From Tribonema minus (lineage: Eukaryota > Sar > Xanthophyceae > Tribonematales > Tribonemataceae), in assembly GCA_017506865.1 (NCBI GenBank), contig JAFCMP010000523.1, positions 124,001 to 188,000 on the forward strand: a DNA stretch of 64,000 nucleotides. The letters run 5' to 3'. Made by a program: the position numbers and the translations under genes. Each line of letters opens with the position of its first letter. The first letter of the stretch is position 1. Shown piece after piece: positions 1-11,975 of the stretch. The notes below the pieces were generated by a model, which was not told the origin of the DNA, did no database searches, and worked only from the letters and a program-made list of their open reading frames with translations.

Positions 1-1281
1 CAGCAGCAGTAGCAGCAGCAGGCGTAGCAGCAGCAGAAGCAGCAACAGCAGACCTTTGTGAGCCGTAGGCGGCAGCATCAGGAAACACGTGCAGGAGTTG
101 TGGTGCAGCGGTGCTGTGCCGAACCGCATGCGATATGCAAAGCTGCTGCGAGGCAGCGCATAGCTGCGCGATGCCACCGTTGAGGTGGTACAATGGGTTC
201 ACTCCCAATGCGTCAGCCACAACGCCGGCGGCGGGTCTGGAGGCGCTGCGACCGCTCTTTCTGATCCGGCAGTAGCACAGATCGCTGCAATAAATGGCTC
301 AGCACAACGACCCGCACTTGCACGCGCCAAGAGAAGGATTTCAGAGTGCAGGGAGAGTCCATACAAGCCCAAGGGTAGTCCACATGTGCAACGCGCAGGA
401 GGCATGACAGAATGAGAGTCAATTCCACCTGCTGCCTTGCATTTGTTTGCTTGAAGTGCCAAGCACCTGCGCTAGTGAATTCAATGCAACACACTCAATG
501 GAACGGCCAGGGCATAAAACTTGTAGCATCGGCCGGGAATACACTTTGCTGTCACCTGGTCAGCGATTGCAATGCGGCAAGTCGCCATTCATGATGGCTG
601 TGCAAGTGACTGTTGCCAGTACTCATCATATTTGTCTGCCGCTGCACCTGCATATGGACGTGCCCGATGATGCTGTGGCTGCACATTAGAGCTGTTTCCC
701 TTCCTCCGTGCCCATCGAATATACAGAACATTGATATGTCTGGCCGGCCACCGACGCTGAGCACGCAGGTGTGAGCGTCCTCCATGCTGCAGCAATAGAG
801 ACAGGTTGTTGTGGCACAATTATCAGCGTATGCATGCGCCAGCAGCGCCTAGGCGATGCAAAGCAATGGCGTCACACGCCGTGACACACGGCAGTACAGA
901 GCCTTGAGGCGGAAACATCGGCGCGCACAATTTAGACAAAAAGCATGGCCACTTCGAACGCTTTCTTGCAGAGCATAAGGTTTTCTCACCTGTGACGCCA
1001 GCCCTGCACGCAAGCAGTCAAGCACACCCGAACACCAAGGAAACAGGCGAGCACGGAAATTGTCAGCGACGGAGCCGAGATTGCGAAATCGATGACGCGA
1101 CGAGGTCAACGCTGCAAGCAAATCTCGAGATTCGCCAGTGCAAGCTTGATGCAGCATCGCCGCATCCACGACACTTCAAAGTCCCCACCTGAAGCGCCGT
1201 GATTCCGTAAGCGACGATGCCCTGTGCCTCTCCTCCATCGCTCTCCTGGTTTTGAAGCGGAGCGCTAGCTCTTGCTCCCAT
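1..1281 (-). CDS. PP2C-family Ser/Thr protein phosphatase, N-terminal part (gene continues past the left edge)
   Basis: Metal-dependent phosphatase that removes phosphate from Ser/Thr. Three exons read leftwards: 1281-1189, a 14-nt microexon at 1003-990, and 786-685. Phases 0, 2 and 2 fit. The joined start reads MGARASAP...ALQ, then GWRHSMEDAHTC, then CIFDGHGGRE. This is the classic PP2C opening: MEDAH supplies a metal-binding Glu/Asp pair and DGHGG the second metal-binding Asp. The MGA start fits a myristoylation-type N terminus, common in the family. The third exon's donor (GTGCAG) is the least certain junction. I could not identify later exons in 1-684, which holds low-complexity CAG/CTG runs at its left end, so the catalytic core must lie to the left. 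The start codon faces the next gene across 264 bp. Confidence 0.82.
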
Positions 1282-1545
1282 CTGAGATCGAGCACTTGTG
1301 CATGTGCGGCGAAATAAGTGTCTTTGGTTCGCAGCCTGCGTGCATCATGTGTGTCATCATTCCCGGAATAAAAAAGCTGTTACAGGTTGGATTCTTTTTT
1401 TTGACCGGTAAGATCTTGTTCCAAAGATCTTTGGAACCAAGCAGCAGGCGAGAGTGCCCGACGCGGTGGCTTCACATAAACCGCAAATACTAGCATCGAC
1501 AGCAGAACAAGCGCCACCGCCACGCATCCAGCCCTGCCACACACA
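1282..1545. promoter_or_regulatory. Shared bidirectional promoter region, PP2C / six-module secreted protein
   Basis: The 264 bp between two divergent ATGs. It holds an A/T-rich stretch near 1365-1405, including T runs, and a 20-bp perfect palindrome at 1418-1437. No TATA box can be assigned with confidence. The promoter role is inferred from geometry only. Confidence 0.5.
1418..1437. promoter_or_regulatory. 20-bp perfect palindrome in the bidirectional promoter
   Basis: Half-site GTTCCAAAGA is followed directly by its exact reverse complement TCTTTGGAAC, with no spacer. It sits near the centre of the 264-bp divergent intergenic region. A homodimeric transcription factor site is plausible but unproven. 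Confidence 0.6.
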
Positions 1546-4500
1546 ATGATGAGATTAGCGCCTTTGCTGCTGGCTGTGGCGGCGGCGGCGGCTAGCGCAC
1601 AAAATGTCCTGTTGTCGATTCCCGTGAAGTTCGAGGACGGCAGCGAGCCGTCAATTATGTCTCTCCATCAAGGACAATCGTTTGTGGAGGTGAGGTTGTG
1701 CTGCTGCTGCAAACATCCCAGTCGGCATGCCAATTCCATGATGTTGCAGTTTGCTCACCAAACGAGCCGGCCTTTACGTACGACTCCCGTTGCAGGCAGC
1801 GAAATCTTTCTGCGACGCGAACGGCGTCTCTGCGGAGGCAGCGGAGGCGATCGTGCCTGAGCTTGCCCAGGCCCTGCAGACGTCCCTTATTGAGGAAGTG
1901 GTGAGTTCCGTTTTTCCTATTAAGTTCCCGTTTTTCCGACTGTTATTATATCGAACTAATTCAGCCACGACATTATTCAACATGTTTCTAGTAACTTGCC
2001 ATACTCATGAAGTTGACCTGCATTTGACTGGTGGCGCTATGTGATGGTGTGCGCACGCTAGACTACTCATCTTGCTCCCCATGTGCTGATCCTGTAGCAG
2101 GTGAACATGTGATTGATAGTGGCTGCTGCTGCTGCTGCTGCTGTGTTGTGAATGCGCAAGTGACGCATTCAGCTGCTCGTTTGCGCCATGTTGGATCGAT
2201 TGAATTCTGAGCATGGTCACGGTGGCCAAGGAGGGCGGGCCAAATGCCTTGCGCGATCGTCGATCGTCTGCTTGAACTGCACCTCGGTGCCAACTTGCGT
2301 GCACATGGCTCTGGTTTCCTTGACGTTAACCTCGGCAGATTGTACTTCTAGCGTTCTAACCCCAACGTGGGCAACTTGCCATAGCAGCAGTGCCTGCACA
2401 TACGGCAACGCATGCACCGACGGCCTATATTACCCACCTCATTGCTTCAGCGTCTCAGCTCAAAGCCAAACTGCGCTCGGCACACCAGCATCGCGTGCAC
2501 CCAGCACAGCTCCCCCCAGCACCGCGCCGCGCTTTCGCCGCGCTGACTCTCATTTCCATGTAACCCTGATACATACATACCCACATGGGCTGCATGCGCG
2601 CGCAGGGCAAGCTGCCGGCGACGGTCCAGGTGGACGTGGACGAGAGAGCCGTGCCCGTGTCGCACACGCCCGGGCAGGACGTGCGCCAGGAGTCCGCCGT
2701 CTTCTGCAGCGCGCTCGACCTCGGCGCCGCGCAGACGTGAGAGTGCGCGATTAGGGTTAGGGTTAGGGTTGAAGCTAGAGCGACTCAGGGCGCCGCATTG
2801 GGGTGAGGGGGGGGGGGGGCACCAAGGGTGCCTTGCCGCTGGTGCCAGGGCATGATAAGTGAGCAATGGAGCCACGCGCGAAGTCAGGTGCAGCAAATAC
2901 TCTGCAGCGTTGCGCGAAGAGGTTGATGTTGGACCCCAGTGCGCTTCTGGTTGCTGATCTAGTAGTTTACAGGCATGACACCGTCCTGCATCCATGTGTG
3001 TGCTCCTGTGTGTATGTGTGCTCATGAAGATGGCGTCAGACTTGTGTGCGCAGTGTCCGCCAACGGGGGTCCATCGCTTGCGAACGGTGGCCTGGATCAG
3101 CCAGGTGTGCCGCGAACGGAAGTCTGCGCGCAGCCGCGCAAGCAGCACGGAGCTGGCGTCACGTCTTGAGTACCTTAGAATCTTGCAAGTGCACACTGTG
3201 AAACTGGTGCCGCCTGTGGGAGGGTTAGGGTTAGGGTTAGGGTTAGGGTTAGGTTTAGGGTTAGGGTTAGGGTGTGTGCGGGTAGCCCTAAGCGCGCGCT
3301 CGCGCTGCGCGTCGTGCCCCCCCGCCATCAGCACGCGGCAGCGGCTGCACGCGGGCACGCCGCTGCCGTGCGCGTCACAACTGCTCAGCCAGGGAGAGCG
3401 CGGCAGCCACTCCCCGACGCCTGCGCGCGTGCACCGCACGCACTCCAGCACAGCGACTTCCACCACTTGCACGGCACAAGTGTGTGTGTGCTTGCCGAGT
3501 GATCCACAATGATGCCCCCTCTCTCGCGTGGCTGCGCAGCGAGGGGTGCGTAGACGCGGTCTATCGAGCGCTGCTGGAGGCGCTGGTGGAGCAGTTTGCG
3601 GCGGCGCGAGCGGCGGCGGCGGCGGCGGCGGCGGCGGCAGCGGCTGCGCCGGCGGAGCCCCTGCTGACGATTCCGTTCAGTGTGGACGGCGCGGAGGCCT
3701 TGACGGTAAGTGCCGCTTATCACGTGTGTTGTATATGTCCAAGTGCGTTATGAATGATACGCTTGAAGTACATGATACTTCTGAAGGTGTACAGATCATA
3801 ACCTTGTACGATTGAAGTATAGTGCCGGTGAGCTGCTGAGCACTGCACCTTCTGCTGACCACCTCTCATTGATGTACCACATCATTTATAGATGACGGCG
3901 AGCACGGCACATTATCTCATGTCATGATTCACATGACATTTTAAGGTACAGTACATGTTGACAATAACACCCGGTTGTAGCCGTTTTGAACATGTTGAAG
4001 GTTCGTACTTCCGGGGTCTGAACCTTGATGGTTGAGCCTTTCAGAAGGCTTCAGCAATACCTACCTTGGCGCATCTCTACTTCGCATGGATTATAATCTG
4101 CTCTCATCTGTCCCAAATGATCTGTCCGGTCAAGAGTAAACGTCTGCATTGCTCTGCACTCTTTCACTATGCTTTGCAGCGATTCTGCTGCTATGGTGCA
4201 GCATGGTGTGAGCGGTTGCATGTGCAGAGTCAGTGATAGCATGTCACCCACAAGAGTTGTGCTGCCGCTGCTGTGCATCGCCCGCTGCGCGCGCGCCACT
4301 GCAGATGAGCTACTACGCGGGCACCTCCCCTGAGCAGGTGAGGGCGCAGCACGTCACCTGCTGAAGTTCACACGCCTTACCGCCTGCCACACAAGGATGA
4401 ACTTCCATTTCATTGAGCCAGTGGAGACACGTGCGCGCAGGGCAGGCGCCACTAGCCCAGAGAGATCCGCAGCACATGAGCATGGCGCACTCAACACGCC

Positions 4501-7500
4501 GCTCAGCCTGCCCAGTCAGTGCTCAGCATGACTTGGTCTACACGTACTCTGGCACCTGCCGAAGCGCGACGCTGTGCGGCATGGCAAGGCCTTGAGTATC
4601 ATATATCAATATGAGTATCATATTGAGTATCATCGCGGTCGCTTGCGCCTTCCTGGTGCGCATCGCTAGTGCCACCGCAGCTGTTCAGCACTGTGATTCC
4701 TGATGCCGGTGATAGTTGCACTCAGAACTTCTTTGTCTGACGTAACCAGGTGTGCATGTCCTGTTGAAGCTTTGAAATATTCAGTTGGCGGCGCAAGATA
4801 TCTCCATGACTTCCAGCAGTCGTCGGCGCAGAATTCATGTCCACAACAGCGAAGCTGAAGCCATGCTTCAACTTCAATGAGGCTCCGGCACGTCAACAAC
4901 ATGTCGTGACAAAGCGGTGCTTGCGTCCGAAGCGCAGGCTGCGGAGGACTTCTGCCGGGGTGCGATGGGGGCGGAGGCCGCTGCGGAAGGGGTGCGCACG
5001 TGCGCGCAGGGCGTCGCGAGCGCCATTCAGCAGCGGCTGCAGCAGCAGCAGCAGCAACAGCAGGTGAGAGAGCGCGGCTTTTTCAGTGGCACGGCAAGAG
5101 CACATGTGTGTGCTTCAAATAGGGCTGGGGCTAGGGGTAAGGATTGCAGTCCTGGGGGTATGGCGTGTGCGCCAAGGCTCAGCAAATTTATCATGCAGCC
5201 ATGCGCGACACGCGACAGCGGTCCTTCTGGCCCTAGCTAGTGGCGGCATGCGTCATTTCGCTGCGCGTAGTGTAATGACTTGGATCAGTGGAAGGGCACA
5301 TGAGTGGACGAATGCAGAGCATCTTGCCTTGCGATGGCCAACGTGACTAGGGATGATCACTAGTGCATGCGGCAGCACAGAGGCAGCAGTGTGACGCACA
5401 CCACAGCAGCAGCCGCGAGCAGCGCCAGCAGTAGCGCTGCGGTGCCAAGCGGGAAGCCATGCCGCTGCTTGACGTCATGAACCATGCACTACATGGCAAC
5501 ACAGTCCATGAACACGTGGCTGTGGTTGTGATGGCGCACACGCATGTGTGCACACACATGAAGCATCACGTGGACGCACAACTCACGTTCCATGCAAGAT
5601 CTTGCCGTTAACTGTGATGTTGCAAATTGTGAACAATCGTGTGCAGTGCGACCTGCAGTCGGTTGCATTGCTGTGTGCTGCATTTGATGGAGCCTAGTGG
5701 TCGAGCCAGACCTGTATATCAACGTGTACTTCATAGAGCAATAAACGCTGAGAGCGAGTTGTCAGAGTAAGCTTCATCTGACAAGGTCAATGAAGCAGCA
5801 AGCAGCTTGGTGGAAGCATACCTTGCCATGCAGCGCCTGCGCTTGAGTTGACCTTGGCACTCTGTCTCTCTGCTGGGCGAACCCTGCAGGAGCGTCACAC
5901 TTGATGTTTTGTCCCGGGAAGGTTTTTGTCCCTGCGCTCAAGTGCCAGGAGCCGACGCACTGATTGTACGACACGCGACTGAGAACTGATTCCGACATGC
6001 TGTTCGACTGCACGATGTGCGTTTTGCCTGTGACGTCGCCGCAGGGACCGCCGCCGACCGTTTTCGGCAGGGTCCCGCTCTCGCTCAACGGCGTGGAGTC
6101 GCAGCTCGACATCGTGGAGGGCAGAACGCCCATGCAGCTGGCCAGGGTGAGAGTCTGAAGCCCACGCCGAAGTATACATCGTGCTCTGAGCGCGATCGGT
6201 GCATGTGAAGTTTTCTTGTGAAATTTGCAACTTCGATAATCTACTTGCCGGCTTGATGCTGCGCACGGCAGTGTCGGCACCGCGCGTGTGAATGCGGTGG
6301 CACAGAGAGGTGCCGGCAGTCGTGGCGGACAGGCGCAATGGCTGCACAGTTGCCGCCGCTGCTGCCTTTGCTGCTGCTGCTGCTGCCGGCGCATACAGCC
6401 GCAATACCGGAATGCCGAGCCCAGTTCGTTCGCGCGCCGCAGAAGCGTCCGCGCGGCGCGAGCACTGCCACATTTGTGTCACCGCGTACTCTGAGCGCTG
6501 TCACGCCGTGCCGCGCGCCGCCGCAGGACCTGTGCGCGCAGGACGCCTTTGGCCTCGCTGCCATGGGGCAGGCCGCCGTCGACGACTGCCTGCTGCAGGT
6601 GGCCAACGTAGCGTCGCAGGTGAGAATGCTGTCGCTTCGCGCACGCTGTCTCAGTGCTCGACCAGTGCGGCCCGCGCCGGACGCTTCCTGTTCTCAACTA
6701 GCCGATGGTCGTCCACGTCAGTCTCCGGTACAGCCAGCAGTTCATTGCCAGCATCGCCCTCCTGGCCTAGCGCGTGTGCCTTCTAGGCTGTATAGCGGGG
6801 AGGTCACGAGACTGTGACAAGACATCAGTGCGTCAGCAAGCGTATCGACACAGCAGGCTCGCCAGCGCTCCGAGCCGCCAACCAGCAGCGGCGCACTCCT
6901 GCCCGAGACGCACGTTGTGCTCGCAGGTGCTGTGGTGGCCAGTGCGCTCAGTGTAGTCCACGCGTGCACCTCAGTGCTCAACGCTGTGTGGCCCTCACCA
7001 CTACGCATCTCACCGCAGCAGATACGCGCGCCGCGCGCCGCCTGCGCCAGCATGCTACTCCCACTCACCCCCCCCCTCTCCCGGCGTGCGCTGCCGCCGC
7101 AGGCGCTGCGGCAGCTGGCGGAGGCGGCCGCCACGGCGGCGGCGGCAGCGCAGGCGCCGCCAGCGGCGGCAGCGGCAGCAGCGGCAGCGCAGCAGCCGCG
7201 GCGGCCCGCGCCGCTGAGCGTGCCCATCACCATCGGCGAGGCGACGTGGCTGGCGGAGGTGCGCACAGGCGAGCCGCTGGCGGACGGCGCGTCGCGCTTC
7301 TGCGCGGAGCACCGCGACGACCTCGTGAGGTGCGCGGAGGGGAGCGTCGCAGCGTGCTGTTGTTGTTGAAGAAGTAGTGGAGTGTGCTACTTCAACGCGA
7401 GTGTGCCTGCTTGCTTGACTGTCAGCGTACGTTCTCCGGACGCGCTCCGCATAATGTGTATGCGTAGCAAATGAGCAGGCCGAGCTCGCCCTCTTGATGG

Positions 7501-9046
7501 CCCAGACTCTGCAGTGTTGTTGAGTCGATATGTGACCAACGCTCAGCGCAGGTCAATGAGACTTTGCTGCCCCTTGCGCAAGCAGCGACGCACTTCTCAC
7601 CGCACGGCTGGTCACTCTGCTGATGCCTGCGTGCAGAGCCTTTGAGGACAACGAGGAGATAGACACGGACACAGCGGTGGCGCTCTGCCTGGAGGCTGTA
7701 GAGAAGGCGCTTGGCGTCGCGGTGGAAGGCCTGCGCTTGGCGGTTGAGCAAGGTACGACGTGTGGATGCTCAAGTTCAACTTGAACTTCACTTCATGACT
7801 TGATGGCTTGGTGGTGACAGGCGCGGTCAACTTCTGGCTGGCGCGCCTCATGCATTGCTGCAGCAGTTGCTCCTGTACGTGGTGAGGAGCAGCATGACAT
7901 GCCTCTGTCTTGGATTCAACTTCACCAAGGGCAGGCACAAATACGTTCTGGTACAATCAATGCAAATGCTACAACAGTAGATGCAACAGGTAGGTACAAA
8001 TGGAACCGTTAGGTGCGTCTGCAGGGACGCGCAGCAATAATGGCCACAACTCGGCCAGCTTTTGGTATGCATGTATCGTATGCTGTCCAATCTGTCCAAG
8101 TGTCGTTCAAGGTTAACTTCAACCTTAAACTTCATCTCATCTGCAGCGGAGCTCGAGAACCCCGTGGTGCGAACCGTGGAGGTGGACACCGGCGACGGCC
8201 GCGTGCGCCCCCTTCAGATCCGCCAGCAAGATACGGTGGGTCTCATATGCGCGCTGTTCACGAGGGCTCGTCTTTGAGCAGGACTGCTTTCATTGACTGC
8301 TGCTCTCAGTGGCGATAGGCACAGGATTGCATCAAGACACGCAGCACCAGAATTGTTGTTGCGCGCTTGTGCGCTCATAGTTGCTGCTCTGTGCTGCTTT
8401 GGATCGGCCGTGGCTGTTGCTGTACCCGGAATCTTTACAACAGTCGAGTTGTTGATGTTGAAGTCGCGGTTCAGCAGTGCTTCTCGGATAGCTCGCGATG
8501 CTGTTCGCGTCTCGAGTTCGATAACAGTTGCATTTTGGGTTGGCTTCATTTGCAAGTGACAGAGACCTCTGCAGAGCGCTGCGCAAATGCGGAATGAGTG
8601 AAGGGAGTGCGGGGGGACAGCCGAGCGCTTTCCACCGAGTGCACAACATGCAAGTAGGCAGCTGCGGGCAGTGTGTCCACAACACTCCACGCCTTCGAGC
8701 CTGAGCAAGAAGCACTGCAACATTTCATCACGCCTAGACACTGTATCCGCTTCCACCTTGTACATCAAGTGTTGTCACTCATTGATGCTGTCGCCGCTTG
8801 CAGCGACACACATCATCTACCCACGCCGCCGCCTCATGGGGATGGGGGTGTAATCGAGATTGCGCGGCACATCACAACTCATGAAGAAATCGCGGTGGTC
8901 AGACCATCTTCTCCTCTGTTGTCGTACGGTCGACACAGGCGGCGACGGCAGCGGCGGCCTTCCTGGCCGAGCACGGCCTCGGACAAGAGTTTGCGGAGGA
9001 GCTGGAGACGACCTTGCAGGACAAATTCATAATGACAGAGCGCTAG
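1546..9046 (+). CDS. Secreted protein of six tandem hairpin-plus-helix modules (12 exons, 479 aa), function unknown
   Basis: Exons: 1546-1689, 1796-1900, 2606-2736, 3540-3705, 4305-4337, 4938-5063, 6045-6146, 6527-6619, 7103-7329, 7637-7752, 8147-8235, 8939-9046. They total 1440 nt with consistent phases and a TAG stop. Residues 1-18 are an Ala-rich signal peptide. Six modules follow, each a short beta-type stretch (for example LLSIPVKFEDG, LSVPITIGEATW) with a Gly-containing turn, then a helix with an Ala-Phe-Cys signature (AAKSFC, SAVFC, AAEDFC, ARDLC, ASRFC; AAAAFL in the last) and an amphipathic tail. Poly-Ala and poly-Gln linkers separate some modules (about 145-160, 228-235, 310-330). 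I do not recognise a named domain; an extracellular or lumenal binding scaffold is a guess. Exon 9's donor was set at GTGCGC because only that choice keeps frame with exon 10. Confidence 0.8.
2752..2771 (+). repeat. Short TTAGGG tract in intron 3
   Basis: About three telomere-type TTAGGG units starting some 15 nt after the donor of exon 3 of the six-module gene. Confidence 0.9.
3221..3272 (+). repeat. Interstitial telomere-like (TTAGGG)n, about 8 units, in intron 3
   Basis: Near-perfect TTAGGG array with one TTTAGG variant, inside the same intron as the tract at 2752. It lies well inside a gene, so it is not a chromosome end. Confidence 0.92.
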
Positions 9047-11540
9047 ACCCGGGGGGGGGGGGCGCGCAACGCAGCGCAAGCCGCCGCGGCCACGAGCCGA
9101 AGCGCCGCTGCGGCTGCGCAGAATCGCACCGGCTATGCATGCAGCCAAATGCGCGATGCTGCCTGACCACAACTGAGCGCTGTGCACGCCTGTGTTGAGC
9201 GCTGACAGTTGTCGGCGAGCGCGCACGGCTGCGGCCGCATGTGACGCACGCGGCGGCTCATCACAGGAGGCAACTTCTTGCTGCCATTGTGCGCCTGCTG
9301 CATGGTCACCTGGCACAGCTCAGTGCAGTCCGCTATGGATGCCGTTAAGGTTACCCACGATCCTGTGCATCCTTCTGATGAGCGCCGCATGTATATTCTT
9401 GACCTTCAATGACCACGACTACAACACTGCTGGTGCTGTTTGCAGAATGTTAGCTTGCATCATATATCTCCAGCAGCCTCAAGGTGTGATGACTGACTCA
9501 GCCGCAAGCGCTGAGGTGTGTGGCAGCCATCGCTGCCCGATCTGCTCACAGATCGGTGTTCTCTTTGTGGTGCTGCCTGTACGCTAGCATGGGAGCGGCA
9601 CAGATTCTACTACAGAATGCATGTGCATGTACGGTGCATGTGCGCACGCACTCACGTGCGCGACGTTAATGCAAACGCGTATGCGAAACGCAACTCTTCA
9701 GTCTTTGTGCACACACGTCACCAATGTCCAACCCTCTAGGCAGATGCATCGACAACGTCCAGCACCTTGGGTACGCATGTGCAAGGGCATCATAATGACT
9801 GATGCCGCAGTGTCTAGCCTGCCTTCTTAGTGGAGCACATTCGTGTATGCCTGAAACGTCTCACGTTGTGAGGGAGCACCTGTACTGGAGCATCCTGTCA
9901 TCTAATAATAAAGGTGCTGCGTAGAGCAAGCTTCAGATTGATGACAAATATGAGCTAGGCCACAACTGCGAAGGGAGGAGCAATGCTGACTGCACCGGAG
10001 CGTGTCACCAGGCACATCAGCAAATCTACGCATGCCCATCAGTAGGCACGCAGGGCGTACACTCCAGCCAGATTGAGTGAATGCTACACATCATTGCAGT
10101 CATGATGGCAGCACCACATCGCCCTATGCGCATGCGTCACAAGCTAGTGTCGGCAGCTGTGCACTGCATGAGGACGAATGGAGGTGCAAACATGCACAAC
10201 ATTACATGTATGCCTGTCGGTCGACAGTCACGCCCTGTGCTTCAAGCATGTGCCACGGCACCAGCACGCACGCGCGCACTCACCTTCAGACCATGTCTAC
10301 GATATTTTGATTCGTTTTCATGTCAGGTCATGTGTCTGAAGTGCGCCGAAAACTGCCTCAATCATATGATACATGCCACACTGGCCGCACGGCCGCTGCC
10401 GCAAGCAGCTGTGTCAGTGTAGCATTGCTAGACGTTTGACGCTTTGGTGTGTCTGGCGTGGCGCTTTGTTAGTCTAGCGGCGTTGTAGTTGCCGAAGGGC
10501 GCACCAGTCAATGACGTGCAATACAGCTTTTGACTGCAGCCAAAAGAGTACCCTCACCTGTCTGACCATATGATGATGCCTTCTGTAGCAATCGATGGCA
10601 AAAGAGATGAGCATGCAGAGAGAGGTACAGTGGCCGCATACGCCACTTCAAGTGTATGCGCATGCCCAGATCAAAAGGTAACATACAGGCACAGCATGCT
10701 CTACAAATCGTCTCTGCCATAGCCATACATGCAGTTGGCAACGCGAGGCGTTGCACCATCATTGACATGCAGTAACACGTTGCACCTCCTGTGACATGGC
10801 TTCAACAAGCCATGGGCCGCAATGACATAATTCAGGCGTGTTTCACGTTGGGGCTTGGTGTTCCCAGAGAGTCAAAGGGGTGCACTGCTGAGGCCGCCAG
10901 AGGGCCGCAATGACATAATTCAGGCATGTTTCACGTTGGGGCTTGGTGTTCCCAGAGAGTCAAAGGGGTGCACTGCTGAGGCCGCCAGAAGGAAAGAAGA
11001 TGCACAATCATAATGCTGGGCGGCGCGACTGCGGTTCGACAAGCCTCACAACGCGCAGCAGCAGTGCAAGCCCAATCCAAGCCTAAAAGAGGTTCGCACT
11101 TTGAAAAAGCTGAATGCTATTAAGCTTCACCTTTGGATCTACGCTAAAGGGGAGGGGGGGGGGCAGCAGCGTACAGCAAGGAATACCGACGACCACCACC
11201 ACGGGACAAGCCCGAAAGCAGCGCTCGCAGACTGAGCTACCACAGAATATGGGTGTCCCGCCGCTGAAGTGTGAAAGCTGAAGATGCCGTCAAACACGGG
11301 CACTCGCCACACACTGAGGGCCCATCACTAGAAAACCAAGGACCTTCAACATGGGAGTTTCTTGAAAAATCGGGAAATGAAGAAAGATTTACTGACCCAT
11401 CAAACACACAATATTAACACTGCGACCAAAGCACGACAGCATGACTTTTGCAACTCTGCTGGCCGCGCAGGCAATGGCTCCTTGATCTGGGGCCGCACTT
11501 GATTCGCTGAAATCGGTAATCTTTGATGTGTTTCTGGACC
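9047..11540. other. Gene-poor interval
   Basis: No exon with homology or consistent splice signals was found on either strand. The segment begins with a poly-G run at 9051-9061, has lower GC around 9850-10500, and contains the 88-bp tandem duplication at 10814-10989. The first part should include the 3' UTR of the six-module gene; an AATAAA-like string lies near 9907. Confidence 0.5.
10814..10989. repeat. 88-bp perfect-spaced tandem duplication
   Basis: Copy one is 10814-10901 and copy two 10902-10989. They begin GGGCCGCAATGACATAAT and differ at only one position that I can see (GGCGTG against GGCATG), so the duplication is recent. Confidence 0.93.
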
Positions 11541-11792
11541 TCATGCGTTCGCGACGCTAACCTCCGCGTTTTCAGCAGAACTTGGAGCTGCTATTTGCCT
11601 CCCGTAGAGGTCATTCTTCCCCAAGATGCCCTTGCTCGTCAGCCGCAGGCGCCGCCTCTCCCTGGCATTCGCCGCGTGTGCCTTTAGATCGAAATTCTGT
11701 GCAGCGCCCGGCACTGTAGATGACGGCGCTGGTTCAAGGGACGCAGATGCTGCTGCCTGCTTGTCTCCGCCGCTCACTGAAATCGCCTTCAT
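11541..11792 (-). CDS. Possible small basic protein (83 aa), divergent from NTF2
   Basis: A single uninterrupted frame from a true ATG (11792) to TGA at 11541. It has a polar Ala/Ser-rich N terminus and a basic central stretch (ANARERRRLRLTSKGILGKN). No family is recognised. The main support is context: its ATG lies 183 bp head-to-head from the NTF2 start, matching the divergent spacing of four other gene pairs here. A GT inside the frame (after MKAIS) could be a donor, so the structure may differ. It may also be chance. Confidence 0.4.
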   Translation of the reverse strand: MKAISVSGGDKQAAASASLEPAPSSTVPGAAQNFDLKAHAANARERRRLRLTSKGILGKNDLYGRQIAAPSSAENAEVSVANA

Positions 11793-11975
11793 GCTGCTCC
11801 TGTGTGGAGCTGTCGAGGCTTTAGTGCGATGTTGGTCAAAATGAAATTTATGGAGCTTTGTCCACAGAGTACAGTGTACACTAAGGGAGTTCGCGAGAGT
11901 ACACTCTCCAAAACTTGCTGGAAGGACGTCGACGGAGCGCTCTGGTGGCCAAGCAGCAGCGGGTGGGTGTCGATC
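11793..11975. promoter_or_regulatory. NTF2 upstream region, possibly bidirectional
   Basis: The 183 bp between the small divergent frame and the NTF2 ATG. It contains TACACTAAG and TACACTCTC near-repeats around 11877-11910. No core promoter element can be named. Confidence 0.4.

Noticed and set aside
3221..3272. Chromosome end signalled by TTAGGG repeats
   Set aside because: Only about eight units, inside an intron with coding exons on both sides.
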